From contig NZ_QNUL01000005.1 in NCBI RefSeq assembly GCF_003383615.1, positions 291,621-355,620 on the forward strand: 64,000 nucleotides of DNA. Reading direction: 5' to 3'. This stretch comes from Dyadobacter luteus (lineage in GTDB: Bacteria; Bacteroidota; Bacteroidia; Cytophagales; Spirosomataceae). Numbering within the stretch: the stretch's first letter is position 1; every line of letters starts with the position of its first letter. The translations under genes and the position numbers were made by a program. A model generated the notes under the pieces. It did no database searches. It saw nothing but the letters and a program-made list of their open reading frames with translations, and was not told where the DNA came from. Below are positions 9,283-18,130 of the stretch, one piece after another.

Positions 9283-10410
9283 TTATTTTTTAAATGATTT
9301 TACAGCGGAAATGATAAAGTCCTGCTGTTCCCGATTCATTTCCGTATGGATAGGTAACGAAAGTACTTGCGTACACAGCGATTCTGAAATTGGGAAATCT
9401 CCCTGGTTGTACTCAGGTGTGCGGAAAGCTTCCTGTAAATGCAAGGGAATAGGGTAGTATACCATGGACGGGACGCCCCGATCGGCAAGATGTTGTTTTA
9501 ATGCATCGCGGTCGGCAGGGTCGTGCAATCTTAGCGTATACTGGTGAAATACATGTGTTGAATTCGTTTGTCTTTTGGGGGTCTGAAGCCAACTTAATTC
9601 GGAAAGCTGCCGGTCGTAATACGTAGCGGCTGCTCCGCGAGCTTTGCAATAATTATCCAGCTGTTTTATTTTTACGGATAGAATGGCCGCTTGTATGGTA
9701 TCCAGTCTTGAGTTTACGCCAATTACTTCGTGATGGTATTTTTTAGCCTGGCCATGATTCGCAATTTTCCGGATGAGCGTGGCCAGTTCATCATTATCTG
9801 TGTAGAGCGCGCCTCCATCTCCATAACATCCCAAATTTTTGGATGGGAAGAAAGAGGTACAGCCAATGTCTCCGATAGTTCCAGCCTTTTTTATAACCTG
9901 ATCGCTGAATGTATAGTCGGCTCCAATAGCCTGGGCCGTGTCTTCAACTACATATAAGTTATGTTTTTTAGCCACAGCCATTATGGGTTCCATATCAGCT
10001 GACTGCCCAAACAAGTGAACCGGAACTATGGCTTTTGTTTTGGGTGTAATGGCTTTTTCTATGATCTCCGCCGTGATATTGAAAGTATCAGGATCAACCT
10101 CAGTTACTACCGGTTTTAATTTGAGAAGTGCGATGACTTCCACGGTAGCTACGTAAGTAAAACAGGGTACGATTACTTCATCTCCTGGCTGAAGCCCAAG
10201 TGCCATTAATGCTATTTGTAACGCATCTGTGCCATTTGCGCAGGTAATGACATGTTTTGCTCCCAGATAGTTTGCCAGGGAAGTTGAAAATTCCTTTACC
10301 TGGGGTCCATTGATAAAGGCAGTAGTATCAATAACATGCTGAATCGCCTGATCGATTTCAGGTTTAAGTTTTTCATACTGACCTTTGAGGTCAACCATTT
10401 GTAAGTTCAT
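9283..10410 (-). CDS. wbpE: DegT/DnrJ/EryC1/StrS aminotransferase, WbpE/WlbC-like
   Basis: 375 residues. The PLP-binding lysine is K191 in SFFPSKNLGCYGDGG, preceded by VVEDTAQAIGA, both standard for sugar aminotransferases of this family. The start MNLQMVDLKGQYEKL allows either the first ATG or the one at codon 5. WbpE converts the 3-keto sugar to the 3-amino sugar using glutamate. It lies between the UDP-sugar dehydrogenase and the acetyltransferase, the order expected for the UDP-diacetamido-uronate route. An alternative 4-aminotransferase role is less likely because a WbpB-like gene is present. Confidence 0.87.
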   Translation of the reverse strand: MNLQMVDLKGQYEKLKPEIDQAIQHVIDTTAFINGPQVKEFSTSLANYLGAKHVITCANGTDALQIALMALGLQPGDEVIVPCFTYVATVEVIALLKLKPVVTEVDPDTFNITAEIIEKAITPKTKAIVPVHLFGQSADMEPIMAVAKKHNLYVVEDTAQAIGADYTFSDQVIKKAGTIGDIGCTSFFPSKNLGCYGDGGALYTDNDELATLIRKIANHGQAKKYHHEVIGVNSRLDTIQAAILSVKIKQLDNYCKARGAAATYYDRQLSELSWLQTPKRQTNSTHVFHQYTLRLHDPADRDALKQHLADRGVPSMVYYPIPLHLQEAFRTPEYNQGDFPISESLCTQVLSLPIHTEMNREQQDFIISAVKSFKK

Positions 10411-10412
10411 AT

Positions 10413-11693
10413 TTATAAGCGTGCGTCTATAATACTGCGGTCAAGAAATGCTTTTGTGTCGAAAATAACAGCCTGTTTATCACTTTTAATGTTGTCCAGG
10501 TCAAGATGTAGAAATTCTGAATGAGATACAGCTAAAATGATCGCCTCGTACTTGCCTTCGATGCTATTGATCATTTTAATTCCGTACTCGTGTCTGACCT
10601 CCTCAAAGTCGGCATGAGGATCATAAACATCAACCTGTAGTCCAAATTGTTTTAATTCCTGATATATGTCGATGACACGCGAATTTCTTATATCCGGACA
10701 ATTTTCTTTGAAAGTCATACCTAAAATAAGCGCTTTGGCACCTAAAATTTTGTGACCTTTATTAATTAGAAGTTTAATAACCTTATTGGCAACAAACATT
10801 CCCATGTTATCATTTACACGGCGACCGGAGAGTATCACTGCGGGGTGGTAGCCTAATGATTCTGCTTTGTGCGCAAGGTAGTATGGATCAACTCCGATAC
10901 AATGTCCTCCTACAAGCCCTGGCTTATATTTGAGAAAATTCCACTTGGTTCCGGCAGCTTCAATTACATCAGTAGTATCAATACCTATACGGTCGAATAT
11001 GAGAGACAACTCATTAACAAATGAAATATTAACATCACGTTGCGCATTTTCAATTGCCTTTGATGCTTCGGCTACTTTAATATTTGGTGCTTTGTGTGTA
11101 CCAGCAGTAATGATTGATGCGTAGAGATTGTCAACGATATTTGCAATCTCAGGAGTTGAACCCGAAGTCACCTTCATAATTTTAGTGAGAGTATTTACTT
11201 TGTCACCAGGATTAATACGCTCAGGGGAATAGCCGCAAAAGAAGTCTTCATTGAATTTTAATCCTGAAAATTTCTCTAAAACAGGAACACAATCTTCTTC
11301 AGTACAACCTGGATAAACCGTCGATTCATATATGACAATATCTCCTTTTTTCAAGATATTCGCAATCATTTCAGATGCTTTGAGTAAGGGAGCCAGATCA
11401 GGCGCTTTGAATTGATCAATTGGGGTTGGTACTGTTACAATGAAAGTGTTGCAGGAGGCAAGAACAGTGGTGTCAGAAGAAAACGACAATCCTATATCCG
11501 GATTGTTTTTATTAATAACTTCATTTAACGAAGTTAAGTCTGCCTCTTTTGTACTATCATATCCGCAAGAAAGTTGCTGCATTCGTTGCTTGTTAATATC
11601 GAATCCTATGACCGGATACTTTTTTCCAAATTCAATTGCTAACGGTAGCCCGACATAGCCTAAACCAATGATCCCTATTTTATTTTTTCTCAT
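10413..11693 (-). CDS. wbpA: UDP-sugar 6-dehydrogenase (UDP-GlcNAc dehydrogenase type, WbpA/TviB-like)
   Basis: 426 residues. N-terminal NAD motif IGIIGLGYVGLPLA, the segment VYESTVYPGCTEE-like (residues 120-133), YSPERINPGD, and catalytic C265 in GGHCIGVDPYY are hallmarks of the UDP-glucose/UDP-ManNAc/UDP-GlcNAc dehydrogenase family. It oxidises the C6 alcohol to a carboxylate in two NAD-dependent steps. Next to WbpE, WbpD and WbpB homologs the substrate is probably UDP-GlcNAc. It is the first sugar-nucleotide gene after the export genes and lies 69 bp below the Wzz-like gene. Confidence 0.88.
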   Translation of the reverse strand: MRKNKIGIIGLGYVGLPLAIEFGKKYPVIGFDINKQRMQQLSCGYDSTKEADLTSLNEVINKNNPDIGLSFSSDTTVLASCNTFIVTVPTPIDQFKAPDLAPLLKASEMIANILKKGDIVIYESTVYPGCTEEDCVPVLEKFSGLKFNEDFFCGYSPERINPGDKVNTLTKIMKVTSGSTPEIANIVDNLYASIITAGTHKAPNIKVAEASKAIENAQRDVNISFVNELSLIFDRIGIDTTDVIEAAGTKWNFLKYKPGLVGGHCIGVDPYYLAHKAESLGYHPAVILSGRRVNDNMGMFVANKVIKLLINKGHKILGAKALILGMTFKENCPDIRNSRVIDIYQELKQFGLQVDVYDPHADFEEVRHEYGIKMINSIEGKYEAIILAVSHSEFLHLDLDNIKSDKQAVIFDTKAFLDRSIIDARL

Positions 11694-11762
11694 TTTGTTT
11701 TAGATCCCCCTAACTTGAAAAGGAAATGTATAGTGTAAGTGATTTTTAACAACTGTATTGCT

Positions 11763-12824
11763 TCATTTTATCATTTGAAAGAATTTTAAATGAAGTCTTT
11801 CTTTAAAGAATATAATATAGATTAACATAAGAAAAGCGCCTATAGCTCCTGTGATCAATCCAAATAGTGGTCGGTTGGGACTACTTTTGACAAGTGGTAC
11901 ACGTGTGGGTTCAAGCACCTTAAACACCGGCCTCTCTTCCTTCACTTTAATCTTGCTTTGCTCTAATTTGAAAGCCAAATCTGAATATATTGATTGTGCT
12001 AATGTGTACTCTGCCTGAAGTCTTTGTTCCTCTATGCGAGCCACATTAAGAAAAGAGTTCCTATTCCTATCCCTGTAGCTTTGAAGGGCATATTCAGCAT
12101 TTTCCTGTCTTTTCTTAACTTCTTTGACTCTCTTCTCTAAGAAATCTTCCTGTAATTCCGTCTTTGAGGTTCGATATTCTTCAACATAATTGGTAAGATA
12201 TGTTTTGCTAGCTTCTACAAGTATAGCTGCAACAACAGGATCTACGAGCTCACATTCGATCTTAATAATTCCATTTTCAGTGTCTACCGTAGTTTTGATT
12301 AGACTTTTGGCTGATTTGATGTTTTGCTCTTCTTCATTCGTTAACGCTTGAACACTAAGCCCGACAATTTGTGGTTTCACAACAGGTTTCACTACAGGTT
12401 GTTTTTCAGAAAAAGAAAACTGGTTTAGCCAGTTGCCATTAGAGGATCTAGCCAAATATTTTTCTAAACTAGGGTAGTTGTTGTTTGCCTCATCTACAAT
12501 AGGAGTCTTAAGAAGGTACTGGCCAAACGGGCTGCTATTCAAAATGGTGGGATACAGATCAGGTATCAATTTTTCCGCTCCATTTTCATTTGCTCCTACC
12601 GCCATGGAAAAGAAAGAATTAGTTTTACCAATTTTATACTCTGGCAATAATATTGTTTGAGCAGTATATCTTTTTGGGCGTAGGAAGCTGATTGCAATAC
12701 CTGATATCGTGAAAACAGCAAAAACAAAAAATAGCCTGAGAAAGTATTTTCTTGAAAAGTTGACCACATCCATTAGGCCAATTTCAAATGATTGATTTTT
12801 TATTTCGGTCTGGTTAGTAATCAT
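11763..12824 (-). CDS. Wzz/Wzc-type chain-length determinant protein without kinase domain
   Basis: 353 residues with the Wzz topology: a membrane helix near residues 29-50 (FLRLFFVFAVFTISGIAISFL) and a long periplasmic part. A helical coiled-coil stretch covers roughly residues 200-290 (DFLEKRVKEVKKRQENAEYAL). A Pro-rich segment follows (RVPLVKSSPNRP), then a second helix near 325-345. No Walker A/B tyrosine-kinase domain follows, so it is a stand-alone co-polymerase rather than a full Wzc. It would set polymer length with the EpsG-like polymerase and contact the SLBB export protein, encoded 1 bp upstream. Confidence 0.85.
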   Translation of the reverse strand: MITNQTEIKNQSFEIGLMDVVNFSRKYFLRLFFVFAVFTISGIAISFLRPKRYTAQTILLPEYKIGKTNSFFSMAVGANENGAEKLIPDLYPTILNSSPFGQYLLKTPIVDEANNNYPSLEKYLARSSNGNWLNQFSFSEKQPVVKPVVKPQIVGLSVQALTNEEEQNIKSAKSLIKTTVDTENGIIKIECELVDPVVAAILVEASKTYLTNYVEEYRTSKTELQEDFLEKRVKEVKKRQENAEYALQSYRDRNRNSFLNVARIEEQRLQAEYTLAQSIYSDLAFKLEQSKIKVKEERPVFKVLEPTRVPLVKSSPNRPLFGLITGAIGAFLMLIYIIFFKERLHLKFFQMIK

Positions 12825-12825
12825 A

Positions 12826-15222
12826 TTACAGAACTCGAATGAGTGTGATTGCTAATGTGCCAATTAGAGAGATAATTGCGATTCTCTCCGTCCTTGACAT
12901 CGGCTGTTCATTTTTGGGTTCTTTTACCGGTACTGTCACTACAGAGCCAGGTTCAACTTTGGGGTAAGATTTGAAAAACAAGAACTGTTTAGTTCTGTGT
13001 GTTCTTCCGTTCGGATAAGAAACGTAGATACGGTTTTTTCTAACACGTTCCGCAAACCCCCCAGCTTGTGAGATATAATCACTAAACGAAAATTTAGGAT
13101 CAAAATTCACAAGTGATGGGTTGTATACCCCTCCCTGAATTCTGACTATCTCAGATTTTCGTGGTACTACAAGGTTATCTCCATCTTGCAATAGTAAGTT
13201 AGAAGGAAGAGATGGATTTTGAAGTATTTTTGAAATGTTGACAGCAATTTGTTCATTATTGCGGTAGAAGCGAGCACTCATCAGGTTAGCTTCTGGCTTT
13301 ATGCCTCCAACTTTCGGTAACAGATCAGATATACGTTCAAAATTATTTTTAATTGTATATCTGCCAGGATACATAACCTCACCTTCTATACCGACCGTCT
13401 TCTGGTTTTCATATCTTGGGGATTTGCGCACAAAAATGACGTCCGAAGGGAACAGTACAAATTTCTGTGCAACCGAATCCATTCTCAGATTTTCAGGAAT
13501 ATCTACTGTGAAAATCCGAACATTTTGGTTTGATGGCAGGTCGGCTGTATCACTTTTTACTCTTCTTGACACTTCGATTCTGTAAGGAATACCACCTTCA
13601 GTATAGCCACCCGCCTGGAAAATCAGGTCTGGAATGGTTATATCTTTATAATAATAGTATACACCAGGATTGATAACAGCGCCGTTAATAGTCAGAAATG
13701 TAAATTCTTTAAGATCTTCCACCGATTTTATAGTCAGGATATCTCCAGGTAAAAGATCAATATCGGGAGTTTCACTACTCATTAATTTTCGCAGATCAAT
13801 AGCGATCAAACCTGTCTGCGTATCACCACTGGATCGCTCCAGAATGGCTCTATTTAAGAATGCACGTTGACCAATACCTTGTGCGCTCGCAATCAGATCC
13901 TTTACGGTTTTGATCTTTTCGTCAAGTGGATACGCGCCAGGACGTGTCACAGCTCCACGAATTTCAACCTGATTGGCAATTACTTCAAGAATACGTTGTA
14001 CAGTGATGATATCTCCATTTTTTGGTTTGAATGTATGTACTTGTGTGGAGTCAATACTTCCTATAATGAAATTTGTTCCTGTATTACGTTGATAGGATAT
14101 AAGTGAAGTTACAGCCTCTGGTGTGAAACCGCCTGCGTATTTTACAATATCCTTAAGAGTTTCACCTGACCGAGCTTCAAATATTCCGGTTTTCTTTAAT
14201 TCCCCAGCCAGTTCAATTCTCACCTCATAAGGACGGATCAATATGATATCCTGATCCTGAAGTGTAATATTGTCTCTTAGATCGGCATCTATTAGAAAGC
14301 GGTACAGGTCAATTGTTCGTATAACTTTATTGTTACGTACCACTTCTATATTTCTGTATGAACCATTACTATTTGGCCCGCCGGATCGATACAATGCATT
14401 AAAAGCAGTAGCAAGAGAGGAAACTGTATAAGTGCCCGGGCGAACTACTTCTCCGGTAATCATAACTTGAATACTTCTGACGTTACCAAGTGTAATAGTG
14501 GAGTGGGTGCCAGAACCGGGACGATTGAGTGTTGAATAGGCTTGGCGAAGACGATTTACAATACGTTCTGTAGCTTGTTCAACTGTTAATCCATTCACGT
14601 ATACAGGTGCCAGGTTCAACATTTTTACCGTTCCTTCCGGGCTGATTTTTAGTCTGAAGTTATCAACTGAGTTGCCATAAATATCGACAACCAGTTCATC
14701 ATCAGGTCCAAGTATATAGTTCCTGGGTGTAGCTATTCTCAGGTTCGGTTCGAAAGTGGTAGAAGCTCTGAAAAACGATGAGCCAAATGTTCTGTTGAAT
14801 CTTCGTTGCCGTACACGATTTACAGAAAGCGAATCCTTTTCGTTGTTAGATTCGTCATCTAACTCATCTTCGTCATTCTGCGATCTTGACTCATCAATCT
14901 GATCACGATTGGTATCCTTTTTTGTATTGTCTTTTGATGTTTGCTGCAGCCTCTTACGCATAGCAGAAATATCATCCAAAGTATAACCGCGTTGTAATGC
15001 TGCTTTTTCAATATCCATATCAGACATTCCTGCTGATTTGGCTTGGTTGTAGAACTCAAGAGCCTGAGAATTACTTACCGGAGCTGGTGCAGTACCCTGT
15101 ATAGGAGTTTCTTGTGTTGGGGGTAGGATAGGTGTCGTAGCGGGGACAGGGTCCTGACCATAAGAAAAACCAAAAGATCCTATTAATAGAAACAAAACCC
15201 CAGGTAAGGATGAATAATGCAT
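12826..15222 (-). CDS. SLBB-domain polysaccharide export protein (Wza-like outer-membrane family)
   Basis: 798 residues, longer than E. coli Wza. An N-terminal signal peptide ends near SYGQ. A Pro-rich and then Gln/Asp-rich linker follows to about residue 150. The poly-export domain begins at YILGPDDELVVDIYG (about 168), and multiple SLBB-type ligand-binding repeats follow, each starting like ITGEVVRPGTY, ELAGELKKTG, EIRGAVTRPGAY, TINGAVINPGVY and GIEGEVMYPGRY. A C-terminal hydrophobic helix (IAIISLIGTLAITLIRVL) could anchor it. There is no lipobox cysteine. It forms the export conduit of the polysaccharide and is the first gene of the minus-strand operon. Confidence 0.88.
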   Translation of the reverse strand: MHYSSLPGVLFLLIGSFGFSYGQDPVPATTPILPPTQETPIQGTAPAPVSNSQALEFYNQAKSAGMSDMDIEKAALQRGYTLDDISAMRKRLQQTSKDNTKKDTNRDQIDESRSQNDEDELDDESNNEKDSLSVNRVRQRRFNRTFGSSFFRASTTFEPNLRIATPRNYILGPDDELVVDIYGNSVDNFRLKISPEGTVKMLNLAPVYVNGLTVEQATERIVNRLRQAYSTLNRPGSGTHSTITLGNVRSIQVMITGEVVRPGTYTVSSLATAFNALYRSGGPNSNGSYRNIEVVRNNKVIRTIDLYRFLIDADLRDNITLQDQDIILIRPYEVRIELAGELKKTGIFEARSGETLKDIVKYAGGFTPEAVTSLISYQRNTGTNFIIGSIDSTQVHTFKPKNGDIITVQRILEVIANQVEIRGAVTRPGAYPLDEKIKTVKDLIASAQGIGQRAFLNRAILERSSGDTQTGLIAIDLRKLMSSETPDIDLLPGDILTIKSVEDLKEFTFLTINGAVINPGVYYYYKDITIPDLIFQAGGYTEGGIPYRIEVSRRVKSDTADLPSNQNVRIFTVDIPENLRMDSVAQKFVLFPSDVIFVRKSPRYENQKTVGIEGEVMYPGRYTIKNNFERISDLLPKVGGIKPEANLMSARFYRNNEQIAVNISKILQNPSLPSNLLLQDGDNLVVPRKSEIVRIQGGVYNPSLVNFDPKFSFSDYISQAGGFAERVRKNRIYVSYPNGRTHRTKQFLFFKSYPKVEPGSVVTVPVKEPKNEQPMSRTERIAIISLIGTLAITLIRVL

Positions 15223-15265
15223 GTAGTGTTTTACGAATTACTTTTTAGTGATAGTAAATCTATTA

Positions 15266-15299
15266 ATTGCCCTGTATCTTGGGAAAGATGCAGGGCAAT
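15266..15299. terminator. Hairpin between aspS and the polysaccharide operon
   Basis: ATTGCCCTGTATCTT (15266-15280) can pair with AAGATGCAGGGCAAT (15285-15299), 15 bp with one G-T wobble and a 4-base loop. It lies 44 bp past the aspS stop. The downstream minus-strand sequence is not clearly U-rich, so termination may be partial and some aspS transcription could run into the export gene. Confidence 0.5.
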
Positions 15300-15342
15300 G
15301 GTCAGCAAATCTACTGATTTTAGCAGACTTGCAAATTTATTT

Positions 15343-17109
15343 TCAATTTTGTTGTCTAACGTTAATCGACAACTCAGTAAGTTGCGCGTCTGAAATTGTT
15401 GACGGAGAATCAATCATTACGTCACGACCTGAGTTATTTTTTGGGAATGCGATGAAGTCTCTGATGGAATCTACGCCACCAAATAACGAACAAAGACGGT
15501 CAAAACCAAATGCAATTCCGGCATGAGGAGGGGCGCCAAATTCAAAGGCATTCATCAGGAATCCGAATTGAGCCTGAGCTTCTTCCGGAGAGAATCCAAG
15601 AATACCGAACATTTGTTGCTGAAGCTCTTTTTCAAATATCCTTACCGAACCACCACCAACTTCAACACCGTTGATAACCATATCATATGCATTCGCTCTT
15701 ACCTTACCTAAATCGGTATCCAGTAAGCCAATATCCTCCGGTTTTGGACTTGTGAAGGGGTGGTGCATAGCGAACCAGCGGTTTTCTTCTTCTCCATATT
15801 CTAAAAGAGGGAAGTCGAGCACCCAAAGTACGCGGTAGTCATCCGGGTTACGCAATCCAAGCCGAGATCCCATTTCCAAACGAAGTTCGTTCAGTTGTTT
15901 TCTGGCCTTGTCGGCATTTCCTGATAGTATGAGTATTAAATCGCCAGGTTTTGCATCAAATGCCTCTACCCACTTTTTAAGTTCTTCTTCTGTGTAAAAT
16001 TTGTCTACCGACGACTTAATCGTGCCGTCAGCATTGTAGCGGACATATACAAGTCCCTTGGCGCCGATCTGCGGGCGTTTTACCCAGTCAGTCAGCTCAT
16101 CCATTTGCTTGCGAGTGTATGAAGCACAGCCAGGTGCGCAAACACCTACAACCAATTCAGCGTCATCAAATACTCCGAAACTTTTACCACTTGTAAGATC
16201 TGCGTCTTCTCCCTTCAATTCGGTAAACTTCATTTCAAAGCGAATATCCGGTTTGTCCGATCCGTAGAAACGCATCGCATCCGCATAGGTCATACGAGGT
16301 ACTTCGGGAAGGTCAATGCCTTTTACTTTATTGAAAAGATGACGAATCATGCCTTCAAATGTGTTTAGAACATCTTCCTGAGTAACAAAAGACATTTCGC
16401 AATCTATCTGTGTAAATTCAGGCTGACGGTCGGCACGAAGATCTTCATCACGGAAACATTTTACAATTTGATAATAACGGTCAAAGCCGGCTACCATCAA
16501 AAGTTGCTTGAATGTTTGAGGAGATTGAGGCAGTGCATAAAATTCTCCGGGGTTCATACGACTAGGAACTACGAAGTCGCGGGCACCTTCAGGTGTAGAC
16601 TTGATCAGAACCGGTGTTTCTACCTCTATAAAATTAAGTTCGTCAAGAAACGCTCTTGTATGGCGTGCTACCTGATGGCGCAGCTGAAGATTAGCCCTGA
16701 CTGGATTACGGCGTAAATCCAGGTAACGATACTTCATTCTGATATCATCTCCACCGTCCGTTTCGTCTTCAATCAGGAACGGAGGCAGCTTTGCCGGATT
16801 CAGTATTGATATTTCAGAAACCCTGATTTCAATAGCGCCGGTCGGAATTTTATCATTTTTGGAAAGCCTTTCAATCACTTGTCCTTTTGCAGAAATTACA
16901 AACTCTCTGCCAAGAGAACGGGCGGTTTCCAACACATTTGCAGCGGTTTTTCCTTCTTCGAAAAGAAGCTGTGTCAAGCCATAACGGTCGCGTAAATCCA
17001 ACCAGATCATCCCTCCTTTATCACGGATGCGTTGAACCCATCCGCTTAATACAACCTCTTGATTTACATGCTCTAAGCTTAACTCGCCGCAGGTATGTGT
17101 ACGTAACAT
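15343..17109 (-). CDS. aspS: Aspartate-tRNA ligase
   Basis: 588 residues, the standard bacterial length including the GAD insertion domain. The N-terminal OB-fold anticodon domain ([28 protein letters not shown]) is followed by class II motif 2 ([19 protein letters not shown]). [11 protein letters not shown] and the motif 3 segment [15 protein letters not shown] then follow. It charges tRNA-Asp in the cytoplasm. The family splits into discriminating and non-discriminating forms, and this is not resolved here. A perfect TAnnTTTG -7 element lies 50 bp upstream of the ATG. The neighbouring polysaccharide genes look functionally unrelated. Confidence 0.97.
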   Translation of the reverse strand: MLRTHTCGELSLEHVNQEVVLSGWVQRIRDKGGMIWLDLRDRYGLTQLLFEEGKTAANVLETARSLGREFVISAKGQVIERLSKNDKIPTGAIEIRVSEISILNPAKLPPFLIEDETDGGDDIRMKYRYLDLRRNPVRANLQLRHQVARHTRAFLDELNFIEVETPVLIKSTPEGARDFVVPSRMNPGEFYALPQSPQTFKQLLMVAGFDRYYQIVKCFRDEDLRADRQPEFTQIDCEMSFVTQEDVLNTFEGMIRHLFNKVKGIDLPEVPRMTYADAMRFYGSDKPDIRFEMKFTELKGEDADLTSGKSFGVFDDAELVVGVCAPGCASYTRKQMDELTDWVKRPQIGAKGLVYVRYNADGTIKSSVDKFYTEEELKKWVEAFDAKPGDLILILSGNADKARKQLNELRLEMGSRLGLRNPDDYRVLWVLDFPLLEYGEEENRWFAMHHPFTSPKPEDIGLLDTDLGKVRANAYDMVINGVEVGGGSVRIFEKELQQQMFGILGFSPEEAQAQFGFLMNAFEFGAPPHAGIAFGFDRLCSLFGGVDSIRDFIAFPKNNSGRDVMIDSPSTISDAQLTELSINVRQQN

Positions 17110-17158
17110 ATAATTATTTTAATACTGATAAATTGAAAGTGCCGGATAATAAATGGTG

Positions 17159-17166
17159 CAAAAGTA
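17159..17166 (-). promoter_or_regulatory. Candidate -7 promoter element for aspS
   Basis: On the minus strand this reads TACTTTTG followed by CACC, an exact match to the Bacteroidota -7 consensus TAnnTTTG, 50 bp upstream of the aspS ATG. No convincing TTTG -33 box is at the usual spacing. Confidence 0.55.
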
Positions 17167-17201
17167 CGTATTTTTAGCAAATCTAACATGATGAGTTTTT
17201 T

Positions 17202-18116
17202 ATGAATATAAATAAAACAGGTCAGCTGCTCAACCCACTGAAAGGCATTTTGTTTGCAGCTTGTTTTATCGTTTCCTGCGATCCTGATCCTAAGCCGGCT
17301 AATGGTCGTTCCGATCAGTTTGAGACAACTGCGGTGAAAGTTCCTATTCAACCTGGAATCATAGATGAAGCTTCGGGCCTTGCAGCCAGCGCCAGTTTTG
17401 ATGGATACTTGTGGACGCATCAGGATTCAGGTCAGCCGGCATCGGTGTATTTGCTAAGCCAGGATGGAAAAACAATCAAGGAGTTTGGTATTCCGGGTGC
17501 TGCCAACCACGATTGGGAAGATATTGCAGCCGGGCCGGGGCCAGATAATGGTGTTAACTATTTGTATGTCGGAGATATTGGCAACAATAATCCGCCGATG
17601 ACTGCCACCAATACCATTTACAGAATTCCTGAAATTTCAGATATGAATGGATCATTTGACGGTAGCCGGCTGGATAAAATCAGGTATAGCTATGCGGATG
17701 GACCGCGTGATGCCGAAACACTATTGCTTGATCCTGTAACGAAGGATATTTTTGTTATTTCCAAAGAAGCGCAGACAGGTATATATAGATTGCCATTTCC
17801 ACAGTCTACGACGGGCGTAACTGTCTCGGAAAGATTGGGCGTTATTCCGGGAGTTGGGACGGCAACGAGTGGTGACATTTCTATTGATGGTTCCGAAATC
17901 GTGATACGAACCTATCTGGCAGTTTATTACTGGACAAGAAAAGAAGGTGAGACAGTAGCGCAAACATTAAGCAGAAGTGCTAACCGGACACTTATTGTTG
18001 AATTGGAGCCGCAAGGTGAAGGCATCTGCTTTGACAGAAAATCAGATGGGTTTTACACATTAAGTGAGAAAGGGAATGCAGAAAGAGTAAGTCTGAACTA
18101 TTATAAAAGGAAGTAG
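17202..18116 (+). CDS. Predicted lipoprotein with beta-propeller-like domain, function unknown
   Basis: 304 residues. The N-terminus has a positively charged start, a hydrophobic stretch and a lipobox-like FIVSC with C26, so it is probably a lipoprotein. The mature part contains repeated blade-like stretches such as SGLAASASFDGYLWTHQD, HDWEDIAAGPGPDNGVNYLYVGDIGNN, DAETLLLDPVTKDIFVISKE and SGDISIDGSEIVIRTY. These resemble secreted propeller proteins sometimes labelled SdiA-regulated or phytase-like. No catalytic motif is evident. It diverges from aspS and stands alone before a convergent histidine kinase gene. Confidence 0.75.
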   Translation: MNINKTGQLLNPLKGILFAACFIVSCDPDPKPANGRSDQFETTAVKVPIQPGIIDEASGLAASASFDGYLWTHQDSGQPASVYLLSQDGKTIKEFGIPGAANHDWEDIAAGPGPDNGVNYLYVGDIGNNNPPMTATNTIYRIPEISDMNGSFDGSRLDKIRYSYADGPRDAETLLLDPVTKDIFVISKEAQTGIYRLPFPQSTTGVTVSERLGVIPGVGTATSGDISIDGSEIVIRTYLAVYYWTRKEGETVAQTLSRSANRTLIVELEPQGEGICFDRKSDGFYTLSEKGNAERVSLNYYKRK

Positions 18117-18130
18117 TCAGACGTAGACTT

